This document shows, in pieces, positions 8,559-16,488 of a stretch of DNA of 37,194 nucleotides. The notes beneath the pieces were generated by a model. That model searched no databases and was not told where the DNA came from. It was given only the letters and a program-made list of their open reading frames with translations. The position numbers were made by a program, and so were the translations under genes. Positions within the stretch are counted from its first letter, which is position 1. Every line of letters starts with the position of its first letter. This stretch comes from a bacterium (GTDB taxonomy: Bacteria; Zhuqueibacterota; QNDG01; DSAB01), in contig JAFGDT010000006.1 of the NCBI GenBank assembly GCA_016931965.1, positions 1 through 37,194 of the forward strand, read 5' to 3'.

Positions 8559-10073
8559 ATGAAAATAAGACAATACGACATAAAAATACCGGATCGAAAT
8601 CAACTGATCATAAGCGGACTCTTCATCTGGCTGCTCATTGGCATATTTGATCAGCATCATACCGGCCTTGCCGACAACGGCGATTTCACCCGTTCAATGC
8701 AATTGTATACGACAAAACCCATCGGCATAAATTCCAACTGGCCGCCGCCCGGATCGGGCGAATATAAGGAGCGTTTTTTCAACTACTGGCTCCCTCGCTG
8801 GGAATTGAAATGGGATCTGTCCTGGCCGACCACGTCGGCTCAACTGTTATGGCTGCCCGGTGTACTGGTCAACACCCTGTTCTTCTCCAGGGATGTTCTC
8901 TATCTCGAATCACTCTCCTTATTGCCCAAACTGTTCCTTATCGTGATTCTATGGCTTTTGTTTCAGTACATAAAACTTCAAAAATATTTCACAACCACCC
9001 TCCTGATCGGTCTGGGCATACCCATCACTCTCTTATTAACTTCAACCGATTATATCGCTTATTTCAACACTTTTTATCAGGAGTCAGCCGCTTTCATTTT
9101 TCTGTTTCTCACATTGGCCTCCATCCTTTGTCTGCGACGGTGTCCTTCCTGGCAGAGATTGATTTTCTGTTTAATATCGATACTCCTGTTGGCCAGTAGC
9201 AAATCAAGCCACATCTATTGGCCGCTCATATCTACCCCCTTTGTACTGATAATCTGGCATACGGGGAATAACGTAATCCCATCCAGAAAATCTTTATGGA
9301 TCACAATTTTGACCTCACTAGTGTTTACAGCGGCCTCAATAGGAATAACCCGGAGTGGATCGCTCGAAGAGAATCCTTACCACAGTCTATTTTATGGCGT
9401 CCTGACATTCAGTGATAATCCATCTGAACATCTACAAAAACTGGGAATGGAAGAGGCTTCCCCGTGCATCGAACATTCGGCTTTTACCTTAATGGGAACC
9501 GATTGTCTGAACAGATACACACACTCATACTGGAACACACTTGGAGTGGCCTATCGGGAGCCTGTTGTGATATTCAGGACAATATCTTACAGTTTGAGTC
9601 AGATGCAGGACATATCGCTGGATTACCTGGGCAAGTATTCATCCAATGATCCAAGAAGTCAAACTTTTACGCCGATATCAGGGTCAGGTGAACAGCGATG
9701 CCCCCCCGGTGAATTCACCTTCTGGAATTTATGGAGTTTTCTGAAGTACTATTGTTTCCCAACGGGATGGATTTTAGTTGTATTTCTTGCCATGATGACT
9801 TTTTGGTTTACGGTGATGCTGATGAAAATCAAGAGTGGCATTCAAAAAGATTTCGCCATTATTGGTCTATTGACGACGGTCGCCTGTATTGTCCATACCC
9901 AGATATCAATCTGGGGTGAAGGAAAATATGAATTGATAAAACATCTGTTCTTGTCAAACTTGACATTTGATATTGCCATCATTGTTTATATGAATAGTGT
10001 GATCCACTTTTTTGTTGGCATTTTTAAAAAATCGATCAACAATGAAAAAACGCAATCAAGGGAAATAATTTAA
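8559..10073 (+). CDS. polytopic membrane protein, GT-C glycosyltransferase-like
   Basis: About 504 residues with ~10 hydrophobic helices. After the first helix a periplasmic loop carries LADNGDFTRSM, and a later loop carries YFNTFYQESAAF. These acidic loop motifs resemble membrane glycan hexosyltransferases of the WsfD/GT-C kind, which use lipid-linked sugars. The frame extends to a TTG at 8520, but the ATG at 8559 begins a more normal N-terminus (KIRQYDIKIPDRN). No good ribosome site is seen for either. It is followed after 13 bp by a VanZ-like gene. The glycosyltransferase call rests on topology and the DNGD loop only. Confidence 0.5.
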   Translation: MKIRQYDIKIPDRNQLIISGLFIWLLIGIFDQHHTGLADNGDFTRSMQLYTTKPIGINSNWPPPGSGEYKERFFNYWLPRWELKWDLSWPTTSAQLLWLPGVLVNTLFFSRDVLYLESLSLLPKLFLIVILWLLFQYIKLQKYFTTTLLIGLGIPITLLLTSTDYIAYFNTFYQESAAFIFLFLTLASILCLRRCPSWQRLIFCLISILLLASSKSSHIYWPLISTPFVLIIWHTGNNVIPSRKSLWITILTSLVFTAASIGITRSGSLEENPYHSLFYGVLTFSDNPSEHLQKLGMEEASPCIEHSAFTLMGTDCLNRYTHSYWNTLGVAYREPVVIFRTISYSLSQMQDISLDYLGKYSSNDPRSQTFTPISGSGEQRCPPGEFTFWNLWSFLKYYCFPTGWILVVFLAMMTFWFTVMLMKIKSGIQKDFAIIGLLTTVACIVHTQISIWGEGKYELIKHLFLSNLTFDIAIIVYMNSVIHFFVGIFKKSINNEKTQSREII

Positions 10074-10086
10074 AGCGAGAGGGAAT

Positions 10087-10503
10087 ATGGATGAATCGAG
10101 TAAGACAACGCATAATCCGGATCATCCAATCAGTACAGGTAGAAAGGCAATAACGATCTGCATCGTGATCATCATCGCACTGATTCACATTCTCAGAGTG
10201 GGGAGTTATCTCCACGGAACATTATTCACATTTTACTACAGTTACTTCTCGGATATCGTGATTCCCTTCGGGATGTATTTTCTTCTCTACCTGTCTGAAG
10301 TGCATATTCCCTTGCTTCAGGATTGGCGTGTAAAGGCAATATCAGTTTTCGGCATCACTTCCTCCACGGAAATCATGCAGGCTTTTGGAGTGCCCATTCT
10401 GGGATTGACTTTTGATCCCCTTGATTTCCTTATGTTCGGTGGCGGCGTACTGCTTGCGGTCATTATGGACAGATGTTTATTAAACAGACTTTTCCCCTAT
10501 TAA
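10087..10503 (+). CDS. VanZ-like small membrane protein
   Basis: A 138-residue protein with a hydrophilic 20-residue N-terminus and four hydrophobic helices. The pattern ITSSTEIMQAFGVPILGLTFDPLDFLMFGGGVLLA resembles VanZ/DUF2809-type small membrane proteins, in which a Glu in a 'TEIMQ' helix is followed by a 'DPLD' motif. The role of this family is not defined; VanZ gives low-level teicoplanin resistance in enterococci. A GCGAGAGGG stretch precedes the ATG. It is probably co-transcribed with the upstream membrane protein. Confidence 0.6.
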   Translation: MDESSKTTHNPDHPISTGRKAITICIVIIIALIHILRVGSYLHGTLFTFYYSYFSDIVIPFGMYFLLYLSEVHIPLLQDWRVKAISVFGITSSTEIMQAFGVPILGLTFDPLDFLMFGGGVLLAVIMDRCLLNRLFPY

Positions 10504-10533
10504 TTTTAGAGATGAAGGGCTGAGGAAACCCGA

Positions 10534-11316
10534 ATGGCCTGTATCTGTTTGCACGACAAAAAGAGGATTGAACATTTTCTCAGGAAGGACCTCTACCTCC
10601 ATATATTCAGCATAGGCGATCTGGACGATTTCTTCTGGCCCTACACAATCTGGTATGGATCTGAAACAAATGGAACCATTGACGCTGTCATTCTGATTTA
10701 TGTCGGCCTTCCCCTGCCGACACTGCTGGCCCTCTCCAGTGAACAGAAGGTGATAGCCCGCTTACTGGCTTCGATTCAACACCTTCTGCCAAACCGGTTT
10801 TATGCCCATCTCAGCCCCGGCCTTGATGTCATTCTGAATAAAACCCATGATCTTCAATCATACGGCAAACACTACAAAATGGCTCTGCTGGATAAGACAG
10901 GAATCCCCACGGAGAATGACACGGATGTAAAACGACTGGATATGAAAAATTTGAAGGTCATACAGGAACTATACAAAGAGAGTTATCCTGATAACTGGTT
11001 TGATCCCAGGATGCTGGAGACTGGCCAATATTTCGGCATCAGGGAGAAAAACCGTCTGGTCAGTATTGCGGGAATACACGTCTATTCTCCGCAGTACAGA
11101 GTCGCCGCTCTGGGCAATATCGCGACACGGCCTGCTTACAGAAACAGAGGATACGGAAGACGGGTCACGACAAAACTATGCCGTTCGTTGACCGATCAAG
11201 GGATAGAAATCGGACTCAATGTGAGGACGGACAACAGGGCCGCCATCTCCTGCTATGAAAAAATCGGATTCAGCACTGTGGCCGCTTATGAAGAATTCAT
11301 GATGCAAAAAAAATGA
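10534..11316 (+). CDS. GNAT family N-acetyltransferase
   Basis: A 260-residue protein. The C-terminal half holds the GNAT acetyl-CoA fold. ALGNIATRPAYRNRGYGRRVTTKL is motif A with the R-x2-G-x-G/A pyrophosphate loop (RNRGYG). LNVRTDNRAAISCYEKIGF is motif B with the Tyr that often acts as general acid. The N-terminal ~125 residues form a divergent second domain (LYLHIFSIGDLDDFFWP) as in two-domain GNATs of the FR47-like group. The acceptor substrate is unknown. The start has a GAGGAA site seven bases upstream. Confidence 0.85.
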   Translation: MACICLHDKKRIEHFLRKDLYLHIFSIGDLDDFFWPYTIWYGSETNGTIDAVILIYVGLPLPTLLALSSEQKVIARLLASIQHLLPNRFYAHLSPGLDVILNKTHDLQSYGKHYKMALLDKTGIPTENDTDVKRLDMKNLKVIQELYKESYPDNWFDPRMLETGQYFGIREKNRLVSIAGIHVYSPQYRVAALGNIATRPAYRNRGYGRRVTTKLCRSLTDQGIEIGLNVRTDNRAAISCYEKIGFSTVAAYEEFMMQKK

Positions 11317-11439
11317 CAACGATAACCCATCACAAAAAATAAAACGAAATCTGGATTTATCCTGGAATCTTTGGTTGATAGATAATCTCTTTTGCATAAA
11401 TGCATCGATAGGAAAGCAATTGATATCAGGTCCTTTAAA

Positions 11440-11946
11440 ATGAATTTACTGGCAACCGATGTGAGCTATATCCATGACAAAGCGATTGCAGCGGGTGTCC
11501 TCTTCCATGATTGGAAAGATGAAAAAGCAGAGGTCATCAAGAAAACTATGGGTAAAGTAACGCACAAATATATACCGGGACAACTGTATTTAAGAGAATT
11601 GCCCTGTATCCTGGGCTTGTTGGAGAAGTTCAACATGGTACTGGACATTATCTTGATTGATGGATATGTGAGATTTGATAAAAACAATCCGGGCCTGGGA
11701 ATGCATCTCTACAATCGGATAAACGGCATCACACCCATTATCGGCATTGCGAAAAACAAGTACAAGCATGAAACAATCGGTATCCCCGTATTCCGTGGAA
11801 ATTCAAAGAGACCACTGATCATCACCTCTATAGGCATGGATGAAAAGAATGCAGCAACAGCTATCAGTGAGATGCACGGACCATACAAAATACCGACAAT
11901 GATCAAATTAGCTGATCGGGAATCGAAGAGTTTATGTATGAAATGA
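11440..11946 (+). CDS. nfi: endonuclease V-like nuclease
   Basis: A 168-residue protein from ATG 11440. The open frame reaches a TTG at 11392, but LLATDVSYIHDKAIAAGVLF begins at the expected place for the family. Endonuclease V landmarks are present: the first metal Asp in ATDVSY, the wedge/Glu segment KYIPGQLYLRELPCIL, the third acid in IILIDGYV, and IIGIAKNKY for the GVAK-type strand. Endonuclease V cleaves DNA (or RNA) one base 3' of inosine. The protein is shorter than the E. coli enzyme (223 aa) and lacks its HPRR loop, like a compact variant seen in Bacteroidetes-type genomes. Activity of this short group is less certain. Confidence 0.7.
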   Translation: MNLLATDVSYIHDKAIAAGVLFHDWKDEKAEVIKKTMGKVTHKYIPGQLYLRELPCILGLLEKFNMVLDIILIDGYVRFDKNNPGLGMHLYNRINGITPIIGIAKNKYKHETIGIPVFRGNSKRPLIITSIGMDEKNAATAISEMHGPYKIPTMIKLADRESKSLCMK

Positions 11947-12010
11947 TGAAAATATGAAGAGGTAAATAAGCCAATCCGTTATAAGAGACATACAATCAAC
12001 AATCACGGTC

Positions 12011-12121
12011 GTGTGGCACGACCTTTAGGTCGTGTTGAATGAATAAATGAGCACTGCTTAAAACATGCCCTTGGCCCTATCCCGGATTTGATCCAGGGTT
12101 GATTGGGGGGCAGTGCCACAC
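12011..12121 (+). repeat. structured interspersed repeat, copy A
   Basis: It opens with GTGTGGCAC and closes with its exact reverse complement GTGCCACAC (12113-12121), so it has terminal inverted repeats. Just inside is a hairpin CACGACC-TTTA-GGTCGTG (12018-12035). A second internal inverted segment lies around CCCGGATTTGATCCAGGG. A similar element in the same orientation lies at 14117. Similarity continues ~25 bp beyond the right end (AAATAAATGA, then GGTCACCC). It encodes no protein; MITE-like or REP-like. Confidence 0.75.
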
Positions 12122-12180
12122 ATAATAAATAAATGAGGGTCACCCCTCGCAATCAACAAGCACTACAAGGAGCAAATGCA

Positions 12181-12390
12181 ATGGAACAACAACCAAACGG
12201 CCAAAAACCGAAAGACAGTATTGCCCATTATCTGTGGCTGCTTTCAATGAGCATTGGACTCGCCATCGGCGCAGGTATCGGTGCAGCCATAGACCGCATC
12301 GGTGCAGGCATAGGAATAGGTTTGGCAGTTGGCGTTGCTGTTGGGCTTATCCTCTATCGACGGTTCAAAAGTACATCCAGTAACGACTAA
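12181..12390 (+). CDS. small glycine-zipper membrane protein
   Basis: A 69-residue protein from the ATG at 12181, preceded by AAGGAG. An in-frame upstream start at 12133 lies inside the end of the repeat neighbourhood and has no ribosome site. A hydrophilic 20-residue head is followed by one long or two short membrane segments rich in Gly-x3-Gly spacing (IGLAIGAGIGAAIDRIGAG, then IGIGLAVGVAVGLILY) and a basic tail. Such glycine-zipper peptides oligomerise in membranes. No family name is certain. Confidence 0.6.
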   Translation: MEQQPNGQKPKDSIAHYLWLLSMSIGLAIGAGIGAAIDRIGAGIGIGLAVGVAVGLILYRRFKSTSSND

Positions 12391-12741
12391 CATCCCAGTT
12401 GGGAGAACCATACCCCTCATTGGGTGAACACCAATCAATTTAAGAAGTCAAGAGACCGATTACACAGATGTACTTTAATTTTTCAGGATATCTGTATTTG
12501 GTAATTTTTTTTTGTTTTTCTTCATACTCTATTGACAAATAATCAAAGATTTACTACATTTTAAATACTTTCCATTTTAAAAATTGATTCAAAGGAAAAA
12601 ACCTATCAATTAGGTAACCAAGCTTCGTGCGTTTGATTTAGCCGGTACGCTCAGCACAAAACACGCTGGAGCTGCCCGCAGCTGATGCAAAACGTGATAG
12701 GGAACACGTTTCTAAAATCTTGATCTTGAAAGGAGGGCAAA
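12391..12741. other. intergenic region with hairpin and ribosome site
   Basis: No gene is seen in these 351 bases. The first half is AT-rich with a long T-run near 12506-12520. A perfect hairpin AGCTGC-CC-GCAGCT lies at 12670-12683 in the leader of the next gene. A strong AGGAGG at 12731-12736 serves that gene. ATTAGGT at 12609-12615 is one mismatch from an integron core site, but no partner arm was found. Confidence 0.5.
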
Positions 12742-13209
12742 ATGTCGATTTCTAAGTCGGTTGTTTTCTTTGTCATTGTCATTATCTTATGCGGTTGCAG
12801 TACAAAACCACCCGCGGTTGACTTTCAAGCGGAAGAGCAACAAATCCGTCAATTCACTCAAGAGTGGTACGACGCAGAGAATCGTAAAGACCTCGATGCA
12901 ATCATGCCATTTATCGCCGAGGAATCCGTGCTGCAGATGCCGGGAATGCCACAGATTGAAGGAAAAGAGGCTCAGCGTAGCGTCATGGCCGTGCTCTTGG
13001 AGTCCATGGTGAGTATCACCGGCGGTCCTATGACCATTGTCGTTTCTGAAAGTGGCGACATCGCGTACCAGTACGGCACAAGTACCGCCGTCATTCAAGG
13101 TCCCGATGGCGAGTTCGAAGATCCCGAAAAATACCTCTTCGTCTGGAAGAAAATCGACGGCGAATGGAAGGTCGTAGCCGGGAGTTTCAGTAGCGACAAG
13201 TCCATGTAG
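12742..13209 (+). CDS. SnoaL/DUF4440-like lipoprotein
   Basis: A 155-residue protein. Residues 1-19 are a lipoprotein signal ending in a lipobox (IILCGC), so it is predicted membrane-anchored. The rest fits the NTF2-like alpha+beta barrel of DUF4440/SnoaL-like proteins. It begins with a long helix (EQQIRQFTQEWYDAENRKDLDAIMPFIAEESVL) and continues with MPGMPQIEGKEA, IAYQYGTSTAVI and YLFVWKKIDGEWKVVAGSFSSD. Members range from cyclases to ligand-binding proteins; the substrate is unknown. It is followed 19 bp after its stop by an attC-like site in the correct orientation, so it may be an integron cassette gene. The strong AGGAGG ribosome site is typical of a self-contained cassette. Confidence 0.8.
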   Translation: MSISKSVVFFVIVIILCGCSTKPPAVDFQAEEQQIRQFTQEWYDAENRKDLDAIMPFIAEESVLQMPGMPQIEGKEAQRSVMAVLLESMVSITGGPMTIVVSESGDIAYQYGTSTAVIQGPDGEFEDPEKYLFVWKKIDGEWKVVAGSFSSDKSM

Positions 13210-13227
13210 TGGACTGAGAGCAAGTCC

Positions 13228-13356
13228 ATCTAACTCGGTAATTGAGCGGACGTGGCCCTTATCCAGAATCGTCAGATGTGAAATGAAGGAACATAACCTT
13301 CGGCAGTGCAATTTTACAAGTAAAACCGGCCACGCTGCTCATTGCCACTGTTAGGT
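13228..13356 (+). mobile_element. attC: integron attC-like recombination site
   Basis: The left core is ATCTAAC (13228-13234, fits RYYYAAC). The right core is GTTAGGT (13350-13356, fits GTTRRRY). Inside, TCGGTAATTGAGCGGACGTG pairs with the reverse complement of the segment GCCACGCTGCTCATTGCCAC. The two arms form a long imperfect stem with single unpaired bases, like the extrahelical bases that orient attC sites. The ~70 central bases would be the variable terminal structure. The 129-bp length is within the attC range. It sits just after one SnoaL-like gene and before another, in the orientation expected for a cassette array. No integrase gene is in the window. Confidence 0.75.
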
Positions 13357-13436
13357 GACAATTGTGGTAATAAGTAATACCCACAAAACCTAAACAAGCA
13401 GTGATTCATACATTGCACAATAAAGGGGGGTGCAAG

Positions 13437-13937
13437 ATGCATAAAATTGAACAAACATTCAGCTTTTTAATCCTTGTCATTCCCATCACAGTAATTTTAT
13501 CGGCTGGATGTGAGAAAAAAACAGAGGTAAACAAGGTCCTGACCCGCCGTGCCTTTGAGGAGGTCTGGAACCAGGAGAAACTTGACGTAGTAGACGAGAT
13601 TTTCTCCACCGACTTTGTCGAACACCGCTCTGGTCCCGACATTCACGGACCGGAGAGCGTAAAAGAATTAGCCACCATGTACAGTACTGCCTTCCCCGAT
13701 CTTAAATACACGATTGAGGATCAGATCGCCGAAGGGGATATGGTTGTCTGTCGTTGGACAGCCACTTGTACACACAAAGGCGAACTCATGGGTATCCCCC
13801 CTACCGGCGTGCAGGTGACTTCGACGGGAGTCGACATCTTCCGCATCACTGACGGTAAGATAGTGGAACTCTGGGCTAACGTGGACGAATTGGGCACGAT
13901 GCAGCAACTTGGTATGGAACTTCAAATGAGAGAATAG
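13437..13937 (+). CDS. SnoaL-like ester cyclase family lipoprotein
   Basis: A 166-residue protein from ATG 13437, preceded by AAGGGGGG; the in-frame start at 13401 has no such site and would extend the signal peptide. Residues 1-23 form a lipoprotein signal with lipobox LSAGC. The body matches the SnoaL-like 'ester cyclase' family: RRAFEEVWNQEKLDVVDEIF, then FVEHRSG, TMYSTAFPDLKYTIEDQIAEGD, VVCRWTATCTHKGELMGIPPTG, VDIFRITDGKIVELW. It starts 81 bp after the attC-like crossover and on the same strand, so it could be the next cassette. The two neighbouring proteins share the NTF2-like fold but belong to different subfamilies. Confidence 0.85.
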   Translation: MHKIEQTFSFLILVIPITVILSAGCEKKTEVNKVLTRRAFEEVWNQEKLDVVDEIFSTDFVEHRSGPDIHGPESVKELATMYSTAFPDLKYTIEDQIAEGDMVVCRWTATCTHKGELMGIPPTGVQVTSTGVDIFRITDGKIVELWANVDELGTMQQLGMELQMRE

Positions 13938-14116
13938 AAAAATACTCCACAGTGGACATACAAGGCACGTTAAGTAAGGAAGCATAACAGAATAAAATCT
14001 CAATCAAATTAGCTTGGACCATAATAGGTGAAAGAAATGTTGGATGGTGAACAATTCACTAAAATTGACCACTGTTATCGCGCGTGTGCTCCAGGCCAAT
14101 GTGATATTAAAATTAC

Positions 14117-14228
14117 GTGTGGCACGACCCTTTGGGTCGTGTTGAGTGAATAAATTAACATTGCTTAAAACATACCCTCGGCTCTGCCCAGGACTTGATC
14201 AGAGTTTGATTGGGGGGCAATGTCACAC
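14117..14228 (+). repeat. structured interspersed repeat, copy B
   Basis: Direct copy of the element at 12011. It opens with the same GTGTGGCAC, but the closing arm has diverged (ends GTCACAC). The internal hairpin is CACGACCC-TTT-GGGTCGTG. Relative to copy A it has gained a base pair on both sides, which points to selection for the structure. The last part TTTGATTGGGGGGCA is shared almost unchanged. It lies between the second SnoaL-type gene and the terminator. Confidence 0.75.
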
Positions 14229-14276
14229 ATAAGAAAATAAATGATGGTTACCCATTGTTCAAAGATCACGAACAAA

Positions 14277-14304
14277 AAAAGGGCTGGAAGATCCAGCCCT
14301 TTTT
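14277..14304. terminator. bidirectional rho-independent terminator
   Basis: Hairpin GGGCTGGA-AGA-TCCAGCCC (14281-14299), extended by A-T pairs: AAAA before and TTTT after. It works in both directions and lies between the converging SnoaL-type gene and the dps-like gene on the minus strand, 17 bp from the latter's stop. Confidence 0.9.
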
Positions 14305-14320
14305 AATTGCACTTTCAAGA

Positions 14321-14872
14321 TTACTTGAAAAATTTCGACACAAAGGGTGAGGTTTCACCCAAGCGCAGAAAATGACCGGAAGGCCCTTCTCCTAAAAATT
14401 CAGAGAACCAGGATTCGTGTTCGATTTCTTCATTGAGAATGGCCAATGCCAGTTCGTATGTGCGATGGTCTTTCCCGGCCGTCATGTTGCATATTTCAGT
14501 ATAACCCCGAACGGCACATCTTTCCGCATTGACAAGCACTTTGAGAATCGCTTTGACATCTTTCGGATTATCGGGAAGCTTGGCTGGCGGACAGGCGGAC
14601 ATATCATGAAAGACCTTCATGTCTTTCGGCAATTCTCCACCCAGTTCATAAATGCGCGGCACAAGCGCCTCAAAATGATTCCGGTCCTCAATGCGTGCGG
14701 TCTCTGCGATCTGCTTGACGCCTTCTCCTTCGAGTCCGATCAGATTGGCACGCAAAATCGTGTAGTAATAGAATGTGGTTAATTCCGCTGCTGCGTTTTT
14801 GACAAGAAGTCCCAACAACTTCTCTACATCAACACCTGCTTTTTCGACCATTTCTCTTGCAACTTTTGCCAT
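14321..14872 (-). CDS. Dps-like ferritin (DPSL type)
   Basis: A 183-residue ferritin-fold protein: MVEKAGVDVEKLLGLLVKNA, AELTTFYYYTILRANLIGLEG, then ARIEDRNHFEALVPRIYELGG with the E-x2-H iron ligands, and later LAILNEEIEHESWFSEFLGEGPSGHF with a second E-x2-H. The Cys pair in SACPPAKL and AERCAVRGYTEICNM matches the thioferritin/DPSL group found in archaea and some bacteria. That group oxidises iron with hydrogen peroxide and protects DNA. It lies 47 bp downstream of the peroxiredoxin gene on the same strand with its own ribosome site (GAAGGAGA). Peroxide control by the upstream PerR-like gene is likely. Confidence 0.9.
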   Translation of the reverse strand: MAKVAREMVEKAGVDVEKLLGLLVKNAAAELTTFYYYTILRANLIGLEGEGVKQIAETARIEDRNHFEALVPRIYELGGELPKDMKVFHDMSACPPAKLPDNPKDVKAILKVLVNAERCAVRGYTEICNMTAGKDHRTYELALAILNEEIEHESWFSEFLGEGPSGHFLRLGETSPFVSKFFK

Positions 14873-14919
14873 AAATTCTTCTCCTTTTTTTAATTTAAAT
14901 AGAATGTATTATTCGACCA

Positions 14920-15636
14920 TTACTTTTTCAGAATTGTCTTCAGGACCTTCTCTTTATCGATTTTCTTGCTGCAGAAAAACCATTCCTGGCATGTCATATC
15001 TTCTTTTCCCTCCATCCGACTTTTAGCGGCACCGCAAGATCCGGCGGGCGAAACAATGACATCATCGCCGGGACGCCAGTCTGCCGGCGTGGCGATGTTA
15101 AAAGCATCGGCTGTCTGCAGGGCAATCAGAATCCTGTAGATCTCATCAAAATTTCGGCCCAGACTCAACGGATAATAGAGGATGGTTCGGATGATGCCTT
15201 TCGGATCAACATAGAAAACAGCTCGTACCGCTTTTGTTGTAGCTTCCCCTGGCTGAATCATACCATATTTCTTTGCCACCTCCATCGTGATGTCTTCGAT
15301 TAAGGGAAATTTGACTTCCACATTTTTCATGCCTTTGTACTCAATCTTTTCTCCAATCGTCCTGAGCCATGCAATGTGGCTGTATAGCCCATCGACCGAC
15401 AGTCCGACCAGTTTGCAGTTTGCCTCAGCAAACTTTTTTTCCAGTGACGCGAAAGTGATGAACTCGGATGTGCAAACGGGTGTAAAATCCGCCGGATGAC
15501 TGAAAAGAATCACCCACTGACCCGAATAATCGTTCGGGAAATGGATCTCACCCTGTGTGGTCACGGCTTTGAATTCGGGAGCCTTTTCACCGATACGGGG
15601 CATGGCTGTGGTTTTGTTTTCATTGTTTTGTTCCAT
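14920..15636 (-). CDS. peroxiredoxin, archaeal-type Prx6 subfamily
   Basis: A 238-residue thiol peroxidase that reduces hydrogen peroxide and organic hydroperoxides. The peroxidatic Cys55 is in HPADFTPVCTSEF. C-terminal Cys201, Cys216 and Cys222 include a CQEWFFC pair with the same six-residue spacing as the resolving cysteines of the Aeropyrum enzyme. The long C-terminal arm (DWRPGDDVIVSPA) is typical of the Prx6-like group. GGAAGGAGA precedes the start. A palindromic Fur/PerR-type box lies 46 bp upstream of the ATG. It is the middle gene of perR-prx-dps. Confidence 0.93.
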   Translation of the reverse strand: MEQNNENKTTAMPRIGEKAPEFKAVTTQGEIHFPNDYSGQWVILFSHPADFTPVCTSEFITFASLEKKFAEANCKLVGLSVDGLYSHIAWLRTIGEKIEYKGMKNVEVKFPLIEDITMEVAKKYGMIQPGEATTKAVRAVFYVDPKGIIRTILYYPLSLGRNFDEIYRILIALQTADAFNIATPADWRPGDDVIVSPAGSCGAAKSRMEGKEDMTCQEWFFCSKKIDKEKVLKTILKK

Positions 15637-15682
15637 TTGAAATCTCCTTCCTCAATTTTTGTTAATGATCATAGTAATTTTT

Positions 15683-15700
15683 AGATAATAATAATTATCT
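15683..15700. promoter_or_regulatory. candidate PerR/Fur operator upstream of peroxiredoxin
   Basis: Perfect palindrome AGATAAT-AATA-ATTATCT. It resembles Fur/PerR boxes built on GATAAT and ATTATC half sites. It lies in the 80-bp gap between the perR-like gene and the peroxiredoxin start, the expected place for a peroxide-responsive promoter. Binding is inferred. Confidence 0.65.
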
Positions 15701-15716
15701 TCCTCCGTAAAAAAAA

Positions 15717-16160
15717 TTATTCTTTCATTTTACATTCAGCGCAAATGACATTGAAATGAACATCATAATCAATAAAAATATGATCCTTGGTTACCTGTGA
15801 CGGTATTTTCAAAGTTTCTATTTCCGTACTGTCAATATCAATTATTTTTTTACATCTTTTGCACACGATATGGTGATGCTGCTCTGTCATTGGATCATAT
15901 CTAAGTGTGTTGTGCAGATGGGTCACTTTCGATACGATACCATTCTGTTCAAACGTTTCCAGTGTTTTATAAACAGTAGCAAAAGAGATCATGGGAAATT
16001 GGGATTGAACATCTTTAAAAATCATTTCCGGACTTGGATGTTCTTTATTGCCGATCAAGGTTTTGTATATGGCCAATCGCTGAGGAGTAACACTCAATCT
16101 GGATTCCCGGCATTTGGCGTAAAAAGCATCGAGCAATTTTTCTCTTGTTTCTTTGTTCAT
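15717..16160 (-). CDS. perR: Fur-family peroxide sensor, PerR-like
   Basis: A 147-residue Fur-family repressor. Winged helix: RLSVTPQRLAIYKTLIGN and ISFATVYKTLETFEQNGIV. Structural zinc site: Cys100/Cys103 (CKRC) and Cys140/Cys143 (CAEC). The regulatory ligands match B. subtilis PerR: His41, Asp89, His95, His97 and, decisively, Asp108 five residues after the second Cys, where most Fur proteins have Glu. PerR uses this site for iron-catalysed histidine oxidation by peroxide. It is first of three genes with peroxiredoxin and Dps, supporting a peroxide-stress role. The ribosome site is weak, so its level may be low. Confidence 0.85.
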   Translation of the reverse strand: MNKETREKLLDAFYAKCRESRLSVTPQRLAIYKTLIGNKEHPSPEMIFKDVQSQFPMISFATVYKTLETFEQNGIVSKVTHLHNTLRYDPMTEQHHHIVCKRCKKIIDIDSTEIETLKIPSQVTKDHIFIDYDVHFNVICAECKMKE

Positions 16161-16183
16161 CTAATAAATTATCTTTTTTACTT

Positions 16184-16210
16184 AATAATAATTTTTATAT
16201 TATAATCATT
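16184..16210. promoter_or_regulatory. AT-rich Fur/PerR-like box upstream of perR
   Basis: The stretch AATAATAATTTTTATATTATAATCATT lies just upstream of the PerR-like gene (start at 16160). It contains an imperfect inverted arrangement of ATTATAAT-type half sites. It would fit autoregulation. The extreme AT content of the region makes chance resemblance possible. Confidence 0.35.
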
Positions 16211-16488
16211 CCTAAATCAAAAAGCAAGTATTTTTTTTATTTTCTTCTAAATAATCTTCTCAAGTCAACAAATACGATTATTTTCCCCAATATGAACGGG
16301 TACCAAAAGAAGATATCATTTATGCCATTTCGATTTCACCGCTAACGAAGGCCGGAAGTTTTTATTGATTTTTCATTATTCATACATTACATTAATGAAC
16401 AAATATACAAGGTATAAAATAGTGACCAACTGTAATCCATACTTTGTCAACCATCTTATAAAAAAAATGATTTCAAAAGAAGGTGTTC
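16211..16488. other. AT-rich divergent promoter region
   Basis: No gene is seen between the perR promoter side and the DUF1353 gene. The sequence is very AT-rich and presumably holds the divergent promoters. AAGAAGG at 16477-16483 is the likely ribosome site of the rightward gene. Confidence 0.4.

Noticed and set aside
12609..12615. ATTAGGT as the left boundary of the first cassette
   Set aside because: One mismatch from the core and no complementary arm upstream; kept only as a note.
13969..13975. GTTAAGT after the second SnoaL-type gene as a second attC core
   Set aside because: It fits GTTRRRY, but there is no RYYYAAC arm or stem in the 31 bases between it and the gene's stop.
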